From NCBI RefSeq assembly GCF_001375595.1, contig NZ_CVJQ01000001.1, positions 1,550,001-1,614,000 on the forward strand: DNA of 64,000 nucleotides. Reading direction: 5' to 3'. This stretch comes from Phenylobacterium immobile (ATCC 35973). Lineage in GTDB: Bacteria > Pseudomonadota > Alphaproteobacteria > Caulobacterales > Caulobacteraceae. The notes beneath the pieces were generated by a model, which worked only from the letters and a program-made list of their open reading frames with translations, was not told where the DNA came from and did not search any database. Shown here one piece after another: positions 25,987 through 35,094 of the stretch. Each line of letters starts with the position of its first letter. The first letter of the stretch is position 1. Both the position numbers and the translations under genes were made by a program.

Positions 25987-27171
25987 ATGACCATCGTTGA
26001 ACCCGGCGCGGGGCATACCGGCGCGATCGCCCGAATCAAGGGCATGCTGCTCAAGCCTGGGCAGACCTGGAATGAAGTCGAACCGGAGCCTGCGACCGTC
26101 GGCGGGCTCTACAGGGGTTACGTCGCGCCGCTGGCGGCGATCCCGCCGGTCTGCGGTCTCGTTGGCGCCCTGTTGGGCGGACAGATGCTCTTCGGCGTGT
26201 TGTCCTATCGACCATCGATCACCTGGGCGATCGGGGAGGCCCTGATCACTTTCGGCCTGTCGCTGGGCTGGGTCTATGTGCTGGCGCTGATTGTTGACGG
26301 CTTGGCGCCCCGCTTCGAAGGCCAGAAGAATTTTATCCAGGCTCTGAAGCTTTCCGCCTACGCGCCGACCGCCGCCTGGATCGCCGGCGTTTTCGGCCTG
26401 CTGCCTGGGCTCGGCGCCCTCGTGGGCCTCGCAGGCGCCTTGTACAGCCTCTACGCCTTCTATCTCGGACTGCCGAAGTTGATGAAGATCCCGGCCCCGA
26501 AGCGCGTGGCGTATTTCCTGACGATCCTGGGGATCAGCGTGGCGATCGCGCTGGTCATTGGACTGGCCAGCGCGCCTCTGCGCATGCTCGCCGCGCCGCC
26601 GATTCTCTCGGATGCGGCGGACCATGAGATCGTCCTTCCCGGCCAGGCGACCCTCGACCTCGACGATCTCGAGGCGACCACACGCGATCTCTCGGACGCC
26701 GCGGACGCCATACGTGAAGGCCGCGGCGGGGCGAGCGATCCGGACCTGTTGAAGGCGCTTTTACCCGACACCGTCGCCGGCTACCGGCGCGCGGAGGTCT
26801 CCACGGGGTCGGGCGGCATGGGCGGCGTGTCGGGGTCGAGCGCCGAGGGGGTCTATCGCAAGGGCGAAGCGAGAATCGAACTGTCCGTCGCTGACCTTGG
26901 CGAAGCCGGCAAGATCGCAGGCCTTGCCGACGCCCTTAATCTCAAGTCGAGCCAAGAGACCGACGACGCCTACCAAAAGGTTGGCAAGGTGGATGGCCGC
27001 TTCACCGAGGAGTCCTACGACCGCGCGGCGCGCCATGGGGAGTACAGTGTATTGGTGGCCAAGCGCTTCATGGTGAAAGCCGAAGGCGATCGAGCCTCGA
27101 TCGAGGACGTCAAGACCGCGGCTCGGGCGGTGGATTTCACCCGACTGGAGCGCATGGCGAAGGACGAGTAG
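25987..27171 (+). CDS. Yip1-domain membrane protein
   Basis: A 394-aa protein whose first 215 residues form a Yip1-type domain with about five membrane helices, opened by the typical ARIKGMLLKPGQTWNEVEPEPAT. The last 180 residues form a soluble, probably periplasmic or cytoplasmic, domain with no recognised family, rich in Asp/Glu and containing YRRAEVSTGSGGMGG. ATG at 25987 follows GGAGG. The bacterial function is unknown. It diverges from radA and is followed by a convergent receptor gene. Confidence 0.85.
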   Translation: MTIVEPGAGHTGAIARIKGMLLKPGQTWNEVEPEPATVGGLYRGYVAPLAAIPPVCGLVGALLGGQMLFGVLSYRPSITWAIGEALITFGLSLGWVYVLALIVDGLAPRFEGQKNFIQALKLSAYAPTAAWIAGVFGLLPGLGALVGLAGALYSLYAFYLGLPKLMKIPAPKRVAYFLTILGISVAIALVIGLASAPLRMLAAPPILSDAADHEIVLPGQATLDLDDLEATTRDLSDAADAIREGRGGASDPDLLKALLPDTVAGYRRAEVSTGSGGMGGVSGSSAEGVYRKGEARIELSVADLGEAGKIAGLADALNLKSSQETDDAYQKVGKVDGRFTEESYDRAARHGEYSVLVAKRFMVKAEGDRASIEDVKTAARAVDFTRLERMAKDE

Positions 27172-27281
27172 CCCGCCTCAGACAGGGTCGGTGAGGGTTA
27201 GCGCGAAGATGTTGCAGAGATCGGTGGACTGCACAAAAGCGCTGCGATGGCGGTCGCGGCCTAGGTCGACGAAACCAAAGG

Positions 27282-29228
27282 CTAGTAGTCCGTCGCGAGG
27301 CTGAGCGCGAAGCGTCGCTCAGGATTAACGGTCATGCCGCCGGACGTGGCCACGACCCAGTTGCGCGCATTGAGGACGTTCAGCGCCTGGAGCCGAAGCG
27401 TCGATCGTCGGCCGAGAATCGCGAACCGGTAGCGGGCGCCCAGGTCCAGAGTGACGTAAGCCGGCGCCTGCGGCTGCTTGCCGTCCAGCACGGCAAAGAC
27501 ACGGGCGGAGGCCGCGCGTGAGCCGAAATAGGTGAGGCTGCCTTCGAAGGAAGCCTTGCTGGCGGGCGTGCGCCGGAAGTCGATGTTCATGCGCCCGGAA
27601 TCGCGAGCCTGGCCGACAGGCTCGGGGCCAATGAGGCCGGCGGCGACAGCTTCACCCGTGACGACGGGCTTCATGTGCACAAAGCCTGCGACGATGTTCA
27701 TCCCTGTCAGCACTTGGCCCGTTAGAGAGAATTCGTAGCCATGGTGTCGCTCTACGCCGAGTTCGCGCCATAGGCGGCCCGAGTCGAGATTGATGTAGGG
27801 CTTGCGAATATCGAACCAACCCGCGACCAGGCGCAGCTGAGGCGTGATGGCATAGCGCACGCCCAGCTCCTTCTGGTTGGTGTGGATGGCCGGCGCGGCT
27901 TCCTGGGCGTTGATCGCGGCTTCAGGCGCTATGGGCGCCTCCTCTAGGCCTTCGACGTAGGCGGCGTAGATCGCGATGTTCGAGCGCGGCGTGAAGAGGG
28001 CCGTGCCACTCCAGAACAGCGGCTTGTCGACGGCGACGATATCGGTCCTGCCAGGGGTGGAGATGGTCTTCGTGTAATCGACCTTCTGGACGCCCACGCC
28101 GATATTGCCGAGGCCCGCCCTGCCGACCAGATAACTGCCGGCGAAGGAAGACTGTTGGATGAACTCATGCGGCTGGCGCGCGTAGGTCCAATTCGGCTCC
28201 GCGACCGGCGCGTTGTAGCGTCCGATCGGCACATTGGTGAAGTTGACCTGGGCCGCGCCGCCGAAGCTGCGGTCGACGTCGCGGGCGCGGAAGTCGAGGT
28301 GAACGATCTGGTCGAGGCCGAAGTTTCGAAACTGACCGGTGAGCCGGGCTTCACCGGAGTTGCTGTTGGAGTGGTTGTCGGGCTGGTCGGCGATGCGCCT
28401 CTGCTGAGCCACGCCTTCTGCGTTGGTGTTCAGGAAGGAGTCCGACATCGGTCCTTCGTCTGGAATGTGGAACACTTGGAAACCCGCGCGCAGCGTCCAG
28501 GCCTTGGTCAACGTGGTCGTGGTGATGACGCCCGTCTGAAAGCCCTGGAAGTTTTGGCGCGTCCAATCGGGCAGGAAGTTCCTGGCTCCCATAACCTCGG
28601 GCAATTGGGAGCCGCCGACGAAGACCTGGGTGACGCCAGGTTTGTTCAGTCGCTGATAGAAGGCGTAGTAGGGCTTGACCTCGACCCGGTCGGTCGGCCG
28701 CCAGCGCGCGTTCGCCGCCACGCCCCAGTTGTCTATGTGATCGCCGACGAGTTCATCGTCGCGCTTCAGGCTCATGGCCCAATTCATCCCGAACCTGCCC
28801 GGGGCAAGGTAGAGACCCTGTTCGAATTCGATGATGTAGGCGTCGTGCGGGCCCACTTGGATCAGGGAACTGGCGTAGTCGCGATCAGTAGGGCGAAGGA
28901 AGTAGTCGACGACGCCTGTCGGCGCTGGGAAGGGGTAGGCCTGAGCGGCGAGGCCCACGCGCACCTGTGAGCCTGCGGCGAGACGTGGCGGCGGCGGGAG
29001 GCGGAAGTCAAAGGCCATGCCTTCCAGGCGCAGGTTGCCGGCCGTAGCGGGGCTGAAGCCGCGCACATCGGTCTGCGTGTAGAGCCCGACGCGTTCGTTG
29101 CCGATGTTGGTCCCGAAGGCGTCACCGGCGGCGCGCGCCGCATTTTCCTCAGCGCGCTGGGCGCGCGCCTGGCCGGCGATAAGCACGACGCACGCGCCGA
29201 ATACCGCGGAGGCGATCCGCTTACTCAT
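27282..29228 (-). CDS. TonB-dependent receptor, first of a twin pair
   Basis: A 648-aa outer-membrane protein with a signal peptide (cleavage after ARA near residue 23), a short plug domain (about 35-140, with VGLYTQTDVRGFSP and NLRLEGMAFDF) and a beta-barrel ending in LSLATDY with a C-terminal aromatic residue. It probably imports a siderophore or another large ligand with TonB energy. No convincing TonB box is visible, so the energy link is inferred from the fold. It lies 88 bp after its paralogue, and both have the same GGGGGAAC ribosome site. Confidence 0.85.
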   Translation of the reverse strand: MSKRIASAVFGACVVLIAGQARAQRAEENAARAAGDAFGTNIGNERVGLYTQTDVRGFSPATAGNLRLEGMAFDFRLPPPPRLAAGSQVRVGLAAQAYPFPAPTGVVDYFLRPTDRDYASSLIQVGPHDAYIIEFEQGLYLAPGRFGMNWAMSLKRDDELVGDHIDNWGVAANARWRPTDRVEVKPYYAFYQRLNKPGVTQVFVGGSQLPEVMGARNFLPDWTRQNFQGFQTGVITTTTLTKAWTLRAGFQVFHIPDEGPMSDSFLNTNAEGVAQQRRIADQPDNHSNSNSGEARLTGQFRNFGLDQIVHLDFRARDVDRSFGGAAQVNFTNVPIGRYNAPVAEPNWTYARQPHEFIQQSSFAGSYLVGRAGLGNIGVGVQKVDYTKTISTPGRTDIVAVDKPLFWSGTALFTPRSNIAIYAAYVEGLEEAPIAPEAAINAQEAAPAIHTNQKELGVRYAITPQLRLVAGWFDIRKPYINLDSGRLWRELGVERHHGYEFSLTGQVLTGMNIVAGFVHMKPVVTGEAVAAGLIGPEPVGQARDSGRMNIDFRRTPASKASFEGSLTYFGSRAASARVFAVLDGKQPQAPAYVTLDLGARYRFAILGRRSTLRLQALNVLNARNWVVATSGGMTVNPERRFALSLATDY

Positions 29229-29316
29229 ACTGGTGTTCCCCCAAACGCGCGCTTCGGCGTCTATGTTCGGCGCAGCCTAGCATAGAGTTCGCCGAACGCA
29301 CGTTCGATGAACATAT

Positions 29317-31260
29317 TCAGTAATCCGTGGCCAAGCTGACGAAGACTCGTCTTGGCGGCGAGACGCTCATGCCACCGGCGGTCGGTACGACCCATTTCTG
29401 GGCCTCGAGTATGTTCAGCGCCTGGAGGCGAAGGGTGGAGCGATGGCCCGCCAAGGTGAAGCGGTAGCGCATGCCAAGGTCGAACACGACGTAGCCCGGC
29501 GCACGAGGCTGGCGGCCACCGAGTTGGGCGAAGACACGCGCGGAGGCCGCGCGCGCGCCGAAGTAGGTGATAGCCCCTTCGAAGGAGAGGGGCGTCGTCG
29601 GCGTACGCCGAAAGTCGAAGTTGACCTTGCCTGTGTCGCGCGGCTGTCCGACGGGTTCGGCCCCGATCAGGCCTGCGCCGACCGCCTCCCCGCTGACGAC
29701 AGGGTTCATGTGCACATAGCCGCCGACCACGTTCAGGCCCGGCAGAACCTGACCGGTGAGGGACAGCTCGAATCCCTGATGCCGTTCGACGCCGAGCACA
29801 CGCCAAAGGCGGCCAGAGTCGAGATTGATGTAAGGCTTTTCGATATCGAAGTAGCCCGCCACAAGCCGCAGGGCGGGGGTGAAAGCATAACGGACACCAG
29901 CCTCCACCTGTTTGGTGTGGATGGCGGGCGGGGCCTCCTGGGCGTTGACCGCGGCCTCCGGTGCGAACGGCGCCTCTTCCAAACCCTCCGTATAGCCGCC
30001 GTAGAAAGCAAGGTTGCTGAGCGGCGTGACAAGCGCCGTGCCGTTCCAGAACATCGGCTTGTCGATGCTGACGATGTCCGCCCTGCCTGGTGTCGTGAGC
30101 GTGCGTCGATAGTCCACGCGCTGCAGGCCGACGCCGACGTTGCCCAGGCCAGGCCGACCGACAAGGTAGCTGGCCGCGACGGTGTATTGGCCGATCAGTT
30201 CCTGGCTCTGTACGGCATAGGTCCAGGAGGGCGCGACGACCGGGGCGTTGTCCATGCCGATCGGCACATTGGTGAAGTTGACCTGCGCCGCACCGCCAAA
30301 GGTGCGGTCGACGTCGCGTCCGCGGAAGGCGATGTGGACCAGATGGTCCAGGCCTACGAGGCGATGCTGGCCCGTCAGCCGAGCCTCGCCTGACCAGGTA
30401 TTTGTATGGTTCGGCGGTTGATTGGCGTATCGCCGGACGGCGGCGACGCCGTTCGCGTCGACGTTCAGCAGGGAGTCCGAGATCGGACCGCGGTCAGGGA
30501 TCAGGAACCGCTGCGCGCCAGCCTTCAGACTCCAGCTGTCTGTCAGGCGCATATTGGTGATCAGGCCCGCGTTGTAACCTGCGAACCCTTGGCGGGTCCA
30601 ATCTGGTTGGAAGCTTCGGCCTTCCGGCACGGGCGGCAGAACGGCGGCGCCAGGAAACACTTGGCCAACGCCCAGCTTGTCGAAGCGCGTGTAGGTTCCG
30701 AGGTAAGGCTTCAGCTCTATGCGGGCGGTCGGCCGCCAGGTCGCGTTCAAGCCCATGCCCAGATAGGTCATGTCGTCATGAGCGAGCTCCTCGTCGCGGC
30801 GCAGGCCGATGGCCCAGGCGACGCCGAGTCGTCCGGGCTTGATCGGCCGGCCGATCTCGTACTCCAGCGCATAGGCGGTATGGGGGCCGGCCTGGATCAG
30901 GGAAGCGGCGTACGCGCGATCCGTCGGTCGCAGGGAGAAGTCGACAATTCCGGTTGGGGCGGGGAAGGGATAGCTCTGCGCGGCCAAGCCTACCCGGACC
31001 TGCGAGCCGGCGACGAGCCTGGGCGGCGGTGCGGGGCGGAGATCGAAATATAGCCCTTCCAGACGCAGGTTTCCAGCCGCGGTGGGCGAGAAGCCGCGGA
31101 CGTCCATCTGGGTGTAGAGACCGACCTTTTCGTTACCAATATTCGTGCCGAAAGCATCGCCGGCCGCGCGCGCGGCGTTCTCGTCGGCGCGTTGCGCGGC
31201 CGCTGGTGCGGCGATCGCCGTACAGGCGATGACAATCGCGGAAGCAGCCCGCAGCCCCAT
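29317..31260 (-). CDS. TonB-dependent receptor, second of a twin pair
   Basis: A 647-aa close paralogue of the neighbouring receptor, sharing the plug (ENAARAAGDAFGTNIGNE, VGLYTQMDVRGFSP), the QVNFTNVPIG barrel strand and the LSLATDY-like end. The signal peptide is MGLRAASAIVIACTAIAAPA with cleavage near AAAQ. ATG at 31260 behind GGGGGGAAC is chosen; an upstream extension to 31350 has no ribosome site. Extracellular-loop segments differ most between the twins, which suggests different ligands after duplication. Confidence 0.85.
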   Translation of the reverse strand: MGLRAASAIVIACTAIAAPAAAQRADENAARAAGDAFGTNIGNEKVGLYTQMDVRGFSPTAAGNLRLEGLYFDLRPAPPPRLVAGSQVRVGLAAQSYPFPAPTGIVDFSLRPTDRAYAASLIQAGPHTAYALEYEIGRPIKPGRLGVAWAIGLRRDEELAHDDMTYLGMGLNATWRPTARIELKPYLGTYTRFDKLGVGQVFPGAAVLPPVPEGRSFQPDWTRQGFAGYNAGLITNMRLTDSWSLKAGAQRFLIPDRGPISDSLLNVDANGVAAVRRYANQPPNHTNTWSGEARLTGQHRLVGLDHLVHIAFRGRDVDRTFGGAAQVNFTNVPIGMDNAPVVAPSWTYAVQSQELIGQYTVAASYLVGRPGLGNVGVGLQRVDYRRTLTTPGRADIVSIDKPMFWNGTALVTPLSNLAFYGGYTEGLEEAPFAPEAAVNAQEAPPAIHTKQVEAGVRYAFTPALRLVAGYFDIEKPYINLDSGRLWRVLGVERHQGFELSLTGQVLPGLNVVGGYVHMNPVVSGEAVGAGLIGAEPVGQPRDTGKVNFDFRRTPTTPLSFEGAITYFGARAASARVFAQLGGRQPRAPGYVVFDLGMRYRFTLAGHRSTLRLQALNILEAQKWVVPTAGGMSVSPPRRVFVSLATDY

Positions 31261-31413
31261 GTGATGTTCCCCCCGATGGCGCCTTGGCGACGCTCGTCGT
31301 TCGACTGAAGCGTAGCATATCGACGCACGAGCGCACCTGCGCGTGGCCAAGCGGAACCAGAGGCGTTCCGTCGCTTTCTGATGTCAGGGATTTCTCAACC
31401 AAGGACGAGAGTG

Positions 31414-31791
31414 ATGACAGATGTTCTGGAGCCGGTTCCGGGCGCGCCGATCGGCGAACCGACGAACACGACCAACGTGACCGGCTCTGCGCCGAAGGAA
31501 GCGGCTGACCAGGCGGCGCGCAAGGTCCGCGAGATCGGCGCCAAGGTGCAGAAGACCGCGGACAAGGCCGCCAGCCAATTGTCAGATCGTGTCAGCCAGG
31601 CGACCGAGCGCACGGTCGAGGCCTATGACGTCGCCGCCAAGAAGGCCAAGCAGGTCGCCGAAACCGTGGATCCGTTCGTGCGCGAGCGCCCGTATGCGGC
31701 CATTGGCGCGGTCCTCGGCGTGGGCGTCGTGATCGGCATGCTGCTGGCCGCGCGCAGCCCCAAGGTGATCTACATCAAGCCGCGGGTCTGA
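31414..31791 (+). CDS. DUF883-type (ElaB/YqjD) membrane-anchored protein
   Basis: A 125-aa protein with a long amphipathic, coiled-coil-like helix (ARKVREIGAKVQKTADKAAS) and a C-terminal membrane helix preceded by RERPYAAIG, the classical ElaB/YqjD/YgaM layout. E. coli homologues sit in the inner membrane and can bind ribosomes in stationary phase. ATG at 31414 lies behind AAGGA. It is probably a stress-associated protein; no partner is visible nearby. Confidence 0.85.
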   Translation: MTDVLEPVPGAPIGEPTNTTNVTGSAPKEAADQAARKVREIGAKVQKTADKAASQLSDRVSQATERTVEAYDVAAKKAKQVAETVDPFVRERPYAAIGAVLGVGVVIGMLLAARSPKVIYIKPRV

Positions 31792-31887
31792 GCTTTCACC
31801 TCGGCGGTTTCGCCGGGGGTCAGCTTTGTTGTTTACACCCAGCTGGGCCGATCTTAAGCGGGCGCCATTCCCTGTTTGAGGTCGGCC

Positions 31888-32829
31888 ATGTCCAACAAGC
31901 CTGTCGTCGTCATCGCCGACGTTATCCTCGATCGCTTTTCTGGCTTGCTTGAAGCGGACTATGAACTGGCGCGTCCCTGGACGTCACCGTCATTCGAGGC
32001 GTTTATCGCCGGCCCAGGCGCAGGCGCGCGGGCGATGGTCACCGTCAGTGGCAAGACGCCTCCAGCTGAGATCCTCAGCCAATTTCCCGATCTCGGCCTG
32101 ATCGCCTGCGCAAGCACAGGCTTCGAGGGCCTGGACTTGGACTGGTGTCAGGCGAACAGCGTGCTGGCGTCCAACGGCGCTGGGGCCAACGCCTTTGACG
32201 TCGCCGACCAGGCGGTCGGGCTGCTGATCGCGGCATATCGCCGGTTCACCGAAGGCGGGCAGATCGCCCGACGCGGCGGCTGGTCGCTGCCGGGCCTTTC
32301 GAGCCGATCGCTGCGCGGCAAGCGCGTTGGCATCGTTGGCATGGGCCGAATTGGCCGAGCGATCGCCAAGCGTATTGACGCCTTCGATATACAGGTCTCC
32401 TGGCTGGGGCCGAACCCGAAGCCCGATCTCGCCTATCCCCGCGCGGAAAGTCTGCTGGCGTTGGCTGAAAGCTGTGACGCCCTGATCCTTACGGCGCTGG
32501 CCACCCCGGAAACGGAGAAGATGATCAATCGCGAGGTCATCGACGCCCTGGGTCCGCAAGGCGTCATCGTCAACGTCGCGCGCGGCAGCCTTGTCGATGA
32601 ACTCGCGCTCATCGCGGCCCTGCGCGAGGGTCGCCTGTGGGCCGCCGGGCTCGATGTTTTCGAGGAAGAGCCGTCGCCTGCGGAACGGTGGGTCGGCGTG
32701 CCGAATCTCGAGGCCATGCCGCATAGCGCCGGCGCGACACCGGAGGGCATGCAGGCGGTCGGCGACCTCCTCGCGGAAAACCTGCGCTGTTTCTTCGCGG
32801 GCAAGCCGCTGGCTTCGCCAATCCGCTAA
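31888..32829 (+). CDS. D-isomer-specific 2-hydroxyacid dehydrogenase
   Basis: A 313-aa NAD(P)-dependent dehydrogenase of the glyoxylate/hydroxypyruvate reductase type. It has the cofactor loop GMGRIGRA, catalytic Arg in VNVARGS, Glu in FEEEPSP and His in MPHSAG. It reduces 2-oxoacids to D-2-hydroxyacids; the exact substrate is unknown. ATG at 31888 is preferred to TTG at 31876. A promoter-like TTTACA (with TTGTTTACA context) lies about 55 bp upstream. Confidence 0.9.
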   Translation: MSNKPVVVIADVILDRFSGLLEADYELARPWTSPSFEAFIAGPGAGARAMVTVSGKTPPAEILSQFPDLGLIACASTGFEGLDLDWCQANSVLASNGAGANAFDVADQAVGLLIAAYRRFTEGGQIARRGGWSLPGLSSRSLRGKRVGIVGMGRIGRAIAKRIDAFDIQVSWLGPNPKPDLAYPRAESLLALAESCDALILTALATPETEKMINREVIDALGPQGVIVNVARGSLVDELALIAALREGRLWAAGLDVFEEEPSPAERWVGVPNLEAMPHSAGATPEGMQAVGDLLAENLRCFFAGKPLASPIR

Positions 32830-32948
32830 GATAACCGGGTACGCCATTTACATCGTAAGGCTCTGATCCTAAGCGCATGAATCAACGTCTTTCGGGACCA
32901 GGGATCGCGATGTCGTCGAACATGCTCAGCCGCTTGCGACTCTCCTAA

Positions 32949-34361
32949 ATGAGCCTCGACTCCGAGACGCGACCGAGCGGCCATGCGCTGCTGGTGGTGT
33001 TGATCGTCGCCACGGCGGCTTTCATGGAGGGGCTCGACGCCACCATCATCGTCACCGCCTTGCCGAAGATGGCGTCGACGTTCGGGACGAGCGCCGTCGC
33101 GATGAGCGTGGGCGTCACCGCTTATATGCTGGCTGTCGCCGTGCTGACTCCGACCAGCGGCTGGGTGGCTGACCGTTTTGGCGCGCGTAATGTCTTCGCC
33201 GGCGCGATCTGTGTCTTCACGCTGGCCTCTATCGGATGCGGTTTCGCCCAGGGCCTGACGGACTTCGCCCTGTGGCGTCTGTTGCAAGGGGCCGGTGGCG
33301 CGCTGATGACGTCGGTGGGCCGCCTGATCGTCTTCCGAAACACGCCGAAGAGCCAGTTGGTGAGGGCCATCAACTGGATGACCGTGCCGATGCTGATGGG
33401 GCCGGCGATCGGGCCGCCGGTCGGGGGGTTCCTCACCGAATACGTCAGTTGGCGGGCGGCGTTCTTCCTCAACGTGCCGATCGGTCTTGCCGGCGTGGCG
33501 GCGGTCATCATGTTCATCCCACGGACGGAGGGCGAGCGTCGTCCCTTCGACGTCACAGGGTTTGCCCTGAACGGCGCGGGGCTGGTCGCCTTGATCTGGG
33601 GCATGCAGGCTCTCGCAGGCGAAGCGGGCCGTCCAGCCGTGGGCGCTTTGGCGACCCTGGTCTCCGTGCCTCTGATTTGGCTGGCGATCCGGCACGCAAG
33701 GCGTGCGGAGCATCCGCTCGTCTCATTGTCCCCGATGCAGAATCCGATGTTCCGGATGACGACTCTGACGGGCGGCAATTTGATGCGCGTCGCCGTGGGC
33801 GCAGTTGGCTTCATGATGCCGCTGATGTTCCAGATTGGCCTTGGCCTCAGTCCATTGGCCTCAGGTCTTTTGGTGCTGTGTCACTCAGCGGGAGACCTCG
33901 TGGTGAAGATCATCACCACACGGACCCTTCAGGTGTTCGGCTTCCGCAAGGTCATGATCGTCAGCATCCTGTTGTTCGCCGCCGGAATCGCCACCTTCGC
34001 CGCCTTCGGGCCCGCGACGCCGATCTGGCTGATGGCGACGCTGGTCTTCCTTTCCGGGGCGGCGCGCTCTCTACAGATGACCGGGCTCACCACGCTGCAA
34101 TATGCCGACGTGCCGCAACCGCAGATGAGCGCCGCGTCGACCTTGGGCGCGGTATCCATGCAGGCGGTGCGCGCGCTCACCGTCGCGATGGCCGCCATGC
34201 TTCTGCAGGCCGTGGCGCTGGCGGGCGGTCGCCCGGCGGGCGCGCTTGTTCAAAGCGACTTCCAGGTCGCATTCGCCGTGGTCGCTCTGGTCGCGGCATT
34301 GGGGACGTTGTGGTACGTGCGGATGCCGAAGACGGCCGGCGACGAACTTCGCGGACGTTAA
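32949..34361 (+). CDS. DHA2-family MFS efflux transporter (EmrB/QacA type)
   Basis: A 470-aa inner-membrane drug:proton antiporter with about fourteen helices. Motif D1 (LDATIIVTALPKMA), motif A (GWVADRFGARNVF) and motif C-like GPAIGPPVGG are visible. It exports unknown hydrophobic compounds; no membrane-fusion partner gene is adjacent. Its 3' end overlaps the convergent tetR gene by four bases. That regulator may or may not control it, since it faces away from the pump promoter. Confidence 0.92.
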   Translation: MSLDSETRPSGHALLVVLIVATAAFMEGLDATIIVTALPKMASTFGTSAVAMSVGVTAYMLAVAVLTPTSGWVADRFGARNVFAGAICVFTLASIGCGFAQGLTDFALWRLLQGAGGALMTSVGRLIVFRNTPKSQLVRAINWMTVPMLMGPAIGPPVGGFLTEYVSWRAAFFLNVPIGLAGVAAVIMFIPRTEGERRPFDVTGFALNGAGLVALIWGMQALAGEAGRPAVGALATLVSVPLIWLAIRHARRAEHPLVSLSPMQNPMFRMTTLTGGNLMRVAVGAVGFMMPLMFQIGLGLSPLASGLLVLCHSAGDLVVKIITTRTLQVFGFRKVMIVSILLFAAGIATFAAFGPATPIWLMATLVFLSGAARSLQMTGLTTLQYADVPQPQMSAASTLGAVSMQAVRALTVAMAAMLLQAVALAGGRPAGALVQSDFQVAFAVVALVAALGTLWYVRMPKTAGDELRGR

Positions 34362-34990
34362 GGTTGAGCGATCAGAGTGTCGCGCAGGAAGCTGGCCGCA
34401 GCGTTCTCGATATCCGCTGCCGAAGAGCGCTCCTGACCCAGCAGGCCCCGAAAGCTGCCGGCCAGGACGGTCGCATCGCAGAGCGCGCGCGACGCTTGGC
34501 GGGTGTCGTGCGGCGCTAACCGCCCATCGTCAACGGCGTCGGCGAGATAGGTCGCCAACCGACCCTCGACCTGGGCGTAGGCGTCGGAGAGCCGGCGGAC
34601 AAACTGAGGGTGGCGCTGAGCTTCCGCCAAGATGATCCTCTTTAGGGGCGCACAGCCTTCAGCCTCGAAGATCGCCGAAGCTTCAGCCAGGAAGGCCCGC
34701 AAGCCAACATCGGGGTCAGAATCCAGTTCGGCAAGGGCGGGCAAGCGATCGACGATGGCGTCACAGGAGGCGCCGATGACCTCGGCGAAGAGGTCTTCCT
34801 TGCATCGGCAGTGGGCGTAGAGCGTGCGCTTGGTCGTGCCTGCGCGGAGGGCGACAGCGTCCATGGAGGCGAGCGCGAAGCCATCTTCGAGGAAAACCTC
34901 GCGCGCCGCGACGAGCAACGCGGTGCGCAGCGCCGCGCCACGCTTCTGTGGGTTTGCGTCGCGTTTAGGGGCGAGGATGGTGTTGACCAA
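34358..34990 (-). CDS. TetR-family transcriptional regulator
   Basis: A 210-aa repressor with an N-terminal helix-turn-helix (LLVAAREVFLEDGFALASMDAVALRAGTTKRTLYAH begins near residue 25, in pieces typical of the family) and a helical ligand domain. It is divergent from a quinone oxidoreductase gene 104 bp away; the gap contains the perfect palindrome TACTCCGGAGTA, a likely operator for both. It probably controls itself and the oxidoreductase in response to a small molecule. Confidence 0.9.
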   Translation of the reverse strand: MVNTILAPKRDANPQKRGAALRTALLVAAREVFLEDGFALASMDAVALRAGTTKRTLYAHCRCKEDLFAEVIGASCDAIVDRLPALAELDSDPDVGLRAFLAEASAIFEAEGCAPLKRIILAEAQRHPQFVRRLSDAYAQVEGRLATYLADAVDDGRLAPHDTRQASRALCDATVLAGSFRGLLGQERSSAADIENAAASFLRDTLIAQP

Positions 34991-34996
34991 AAAGTA

Positions 34997-35008
34997 TACT
35001 CCGGAGTA
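34997..35008. promoter_or_regulatory. Probable TetR operator palindrome
   Basis: TACTCCGGAGTA is a perfect 12-bp palindrome seven bases upstream of the tetR start and 86 bp upstream of the divergent oxidoreductase. It overlaps the -10-like TATACT. TetR-family proteins commonly bind such sites in divergent promoters. Confidence 0.65.
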
Positions 35009-35094
35009 GAGTTATACATCGAGCGCTCGGCCAACGCGAGCCTGATCGCACATGCCTGCGACGTCAACGAGCCGAGCCGCCACGGAGGGGAAAC

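Noticed and set aside
33236..34519. 427-residue plus-strand frame inside the DHA2 transporter
   Set aside because: Out-of-frame shadow of a clear MFS gene, Arg/Gly/Asp-rich and with no family similarity.
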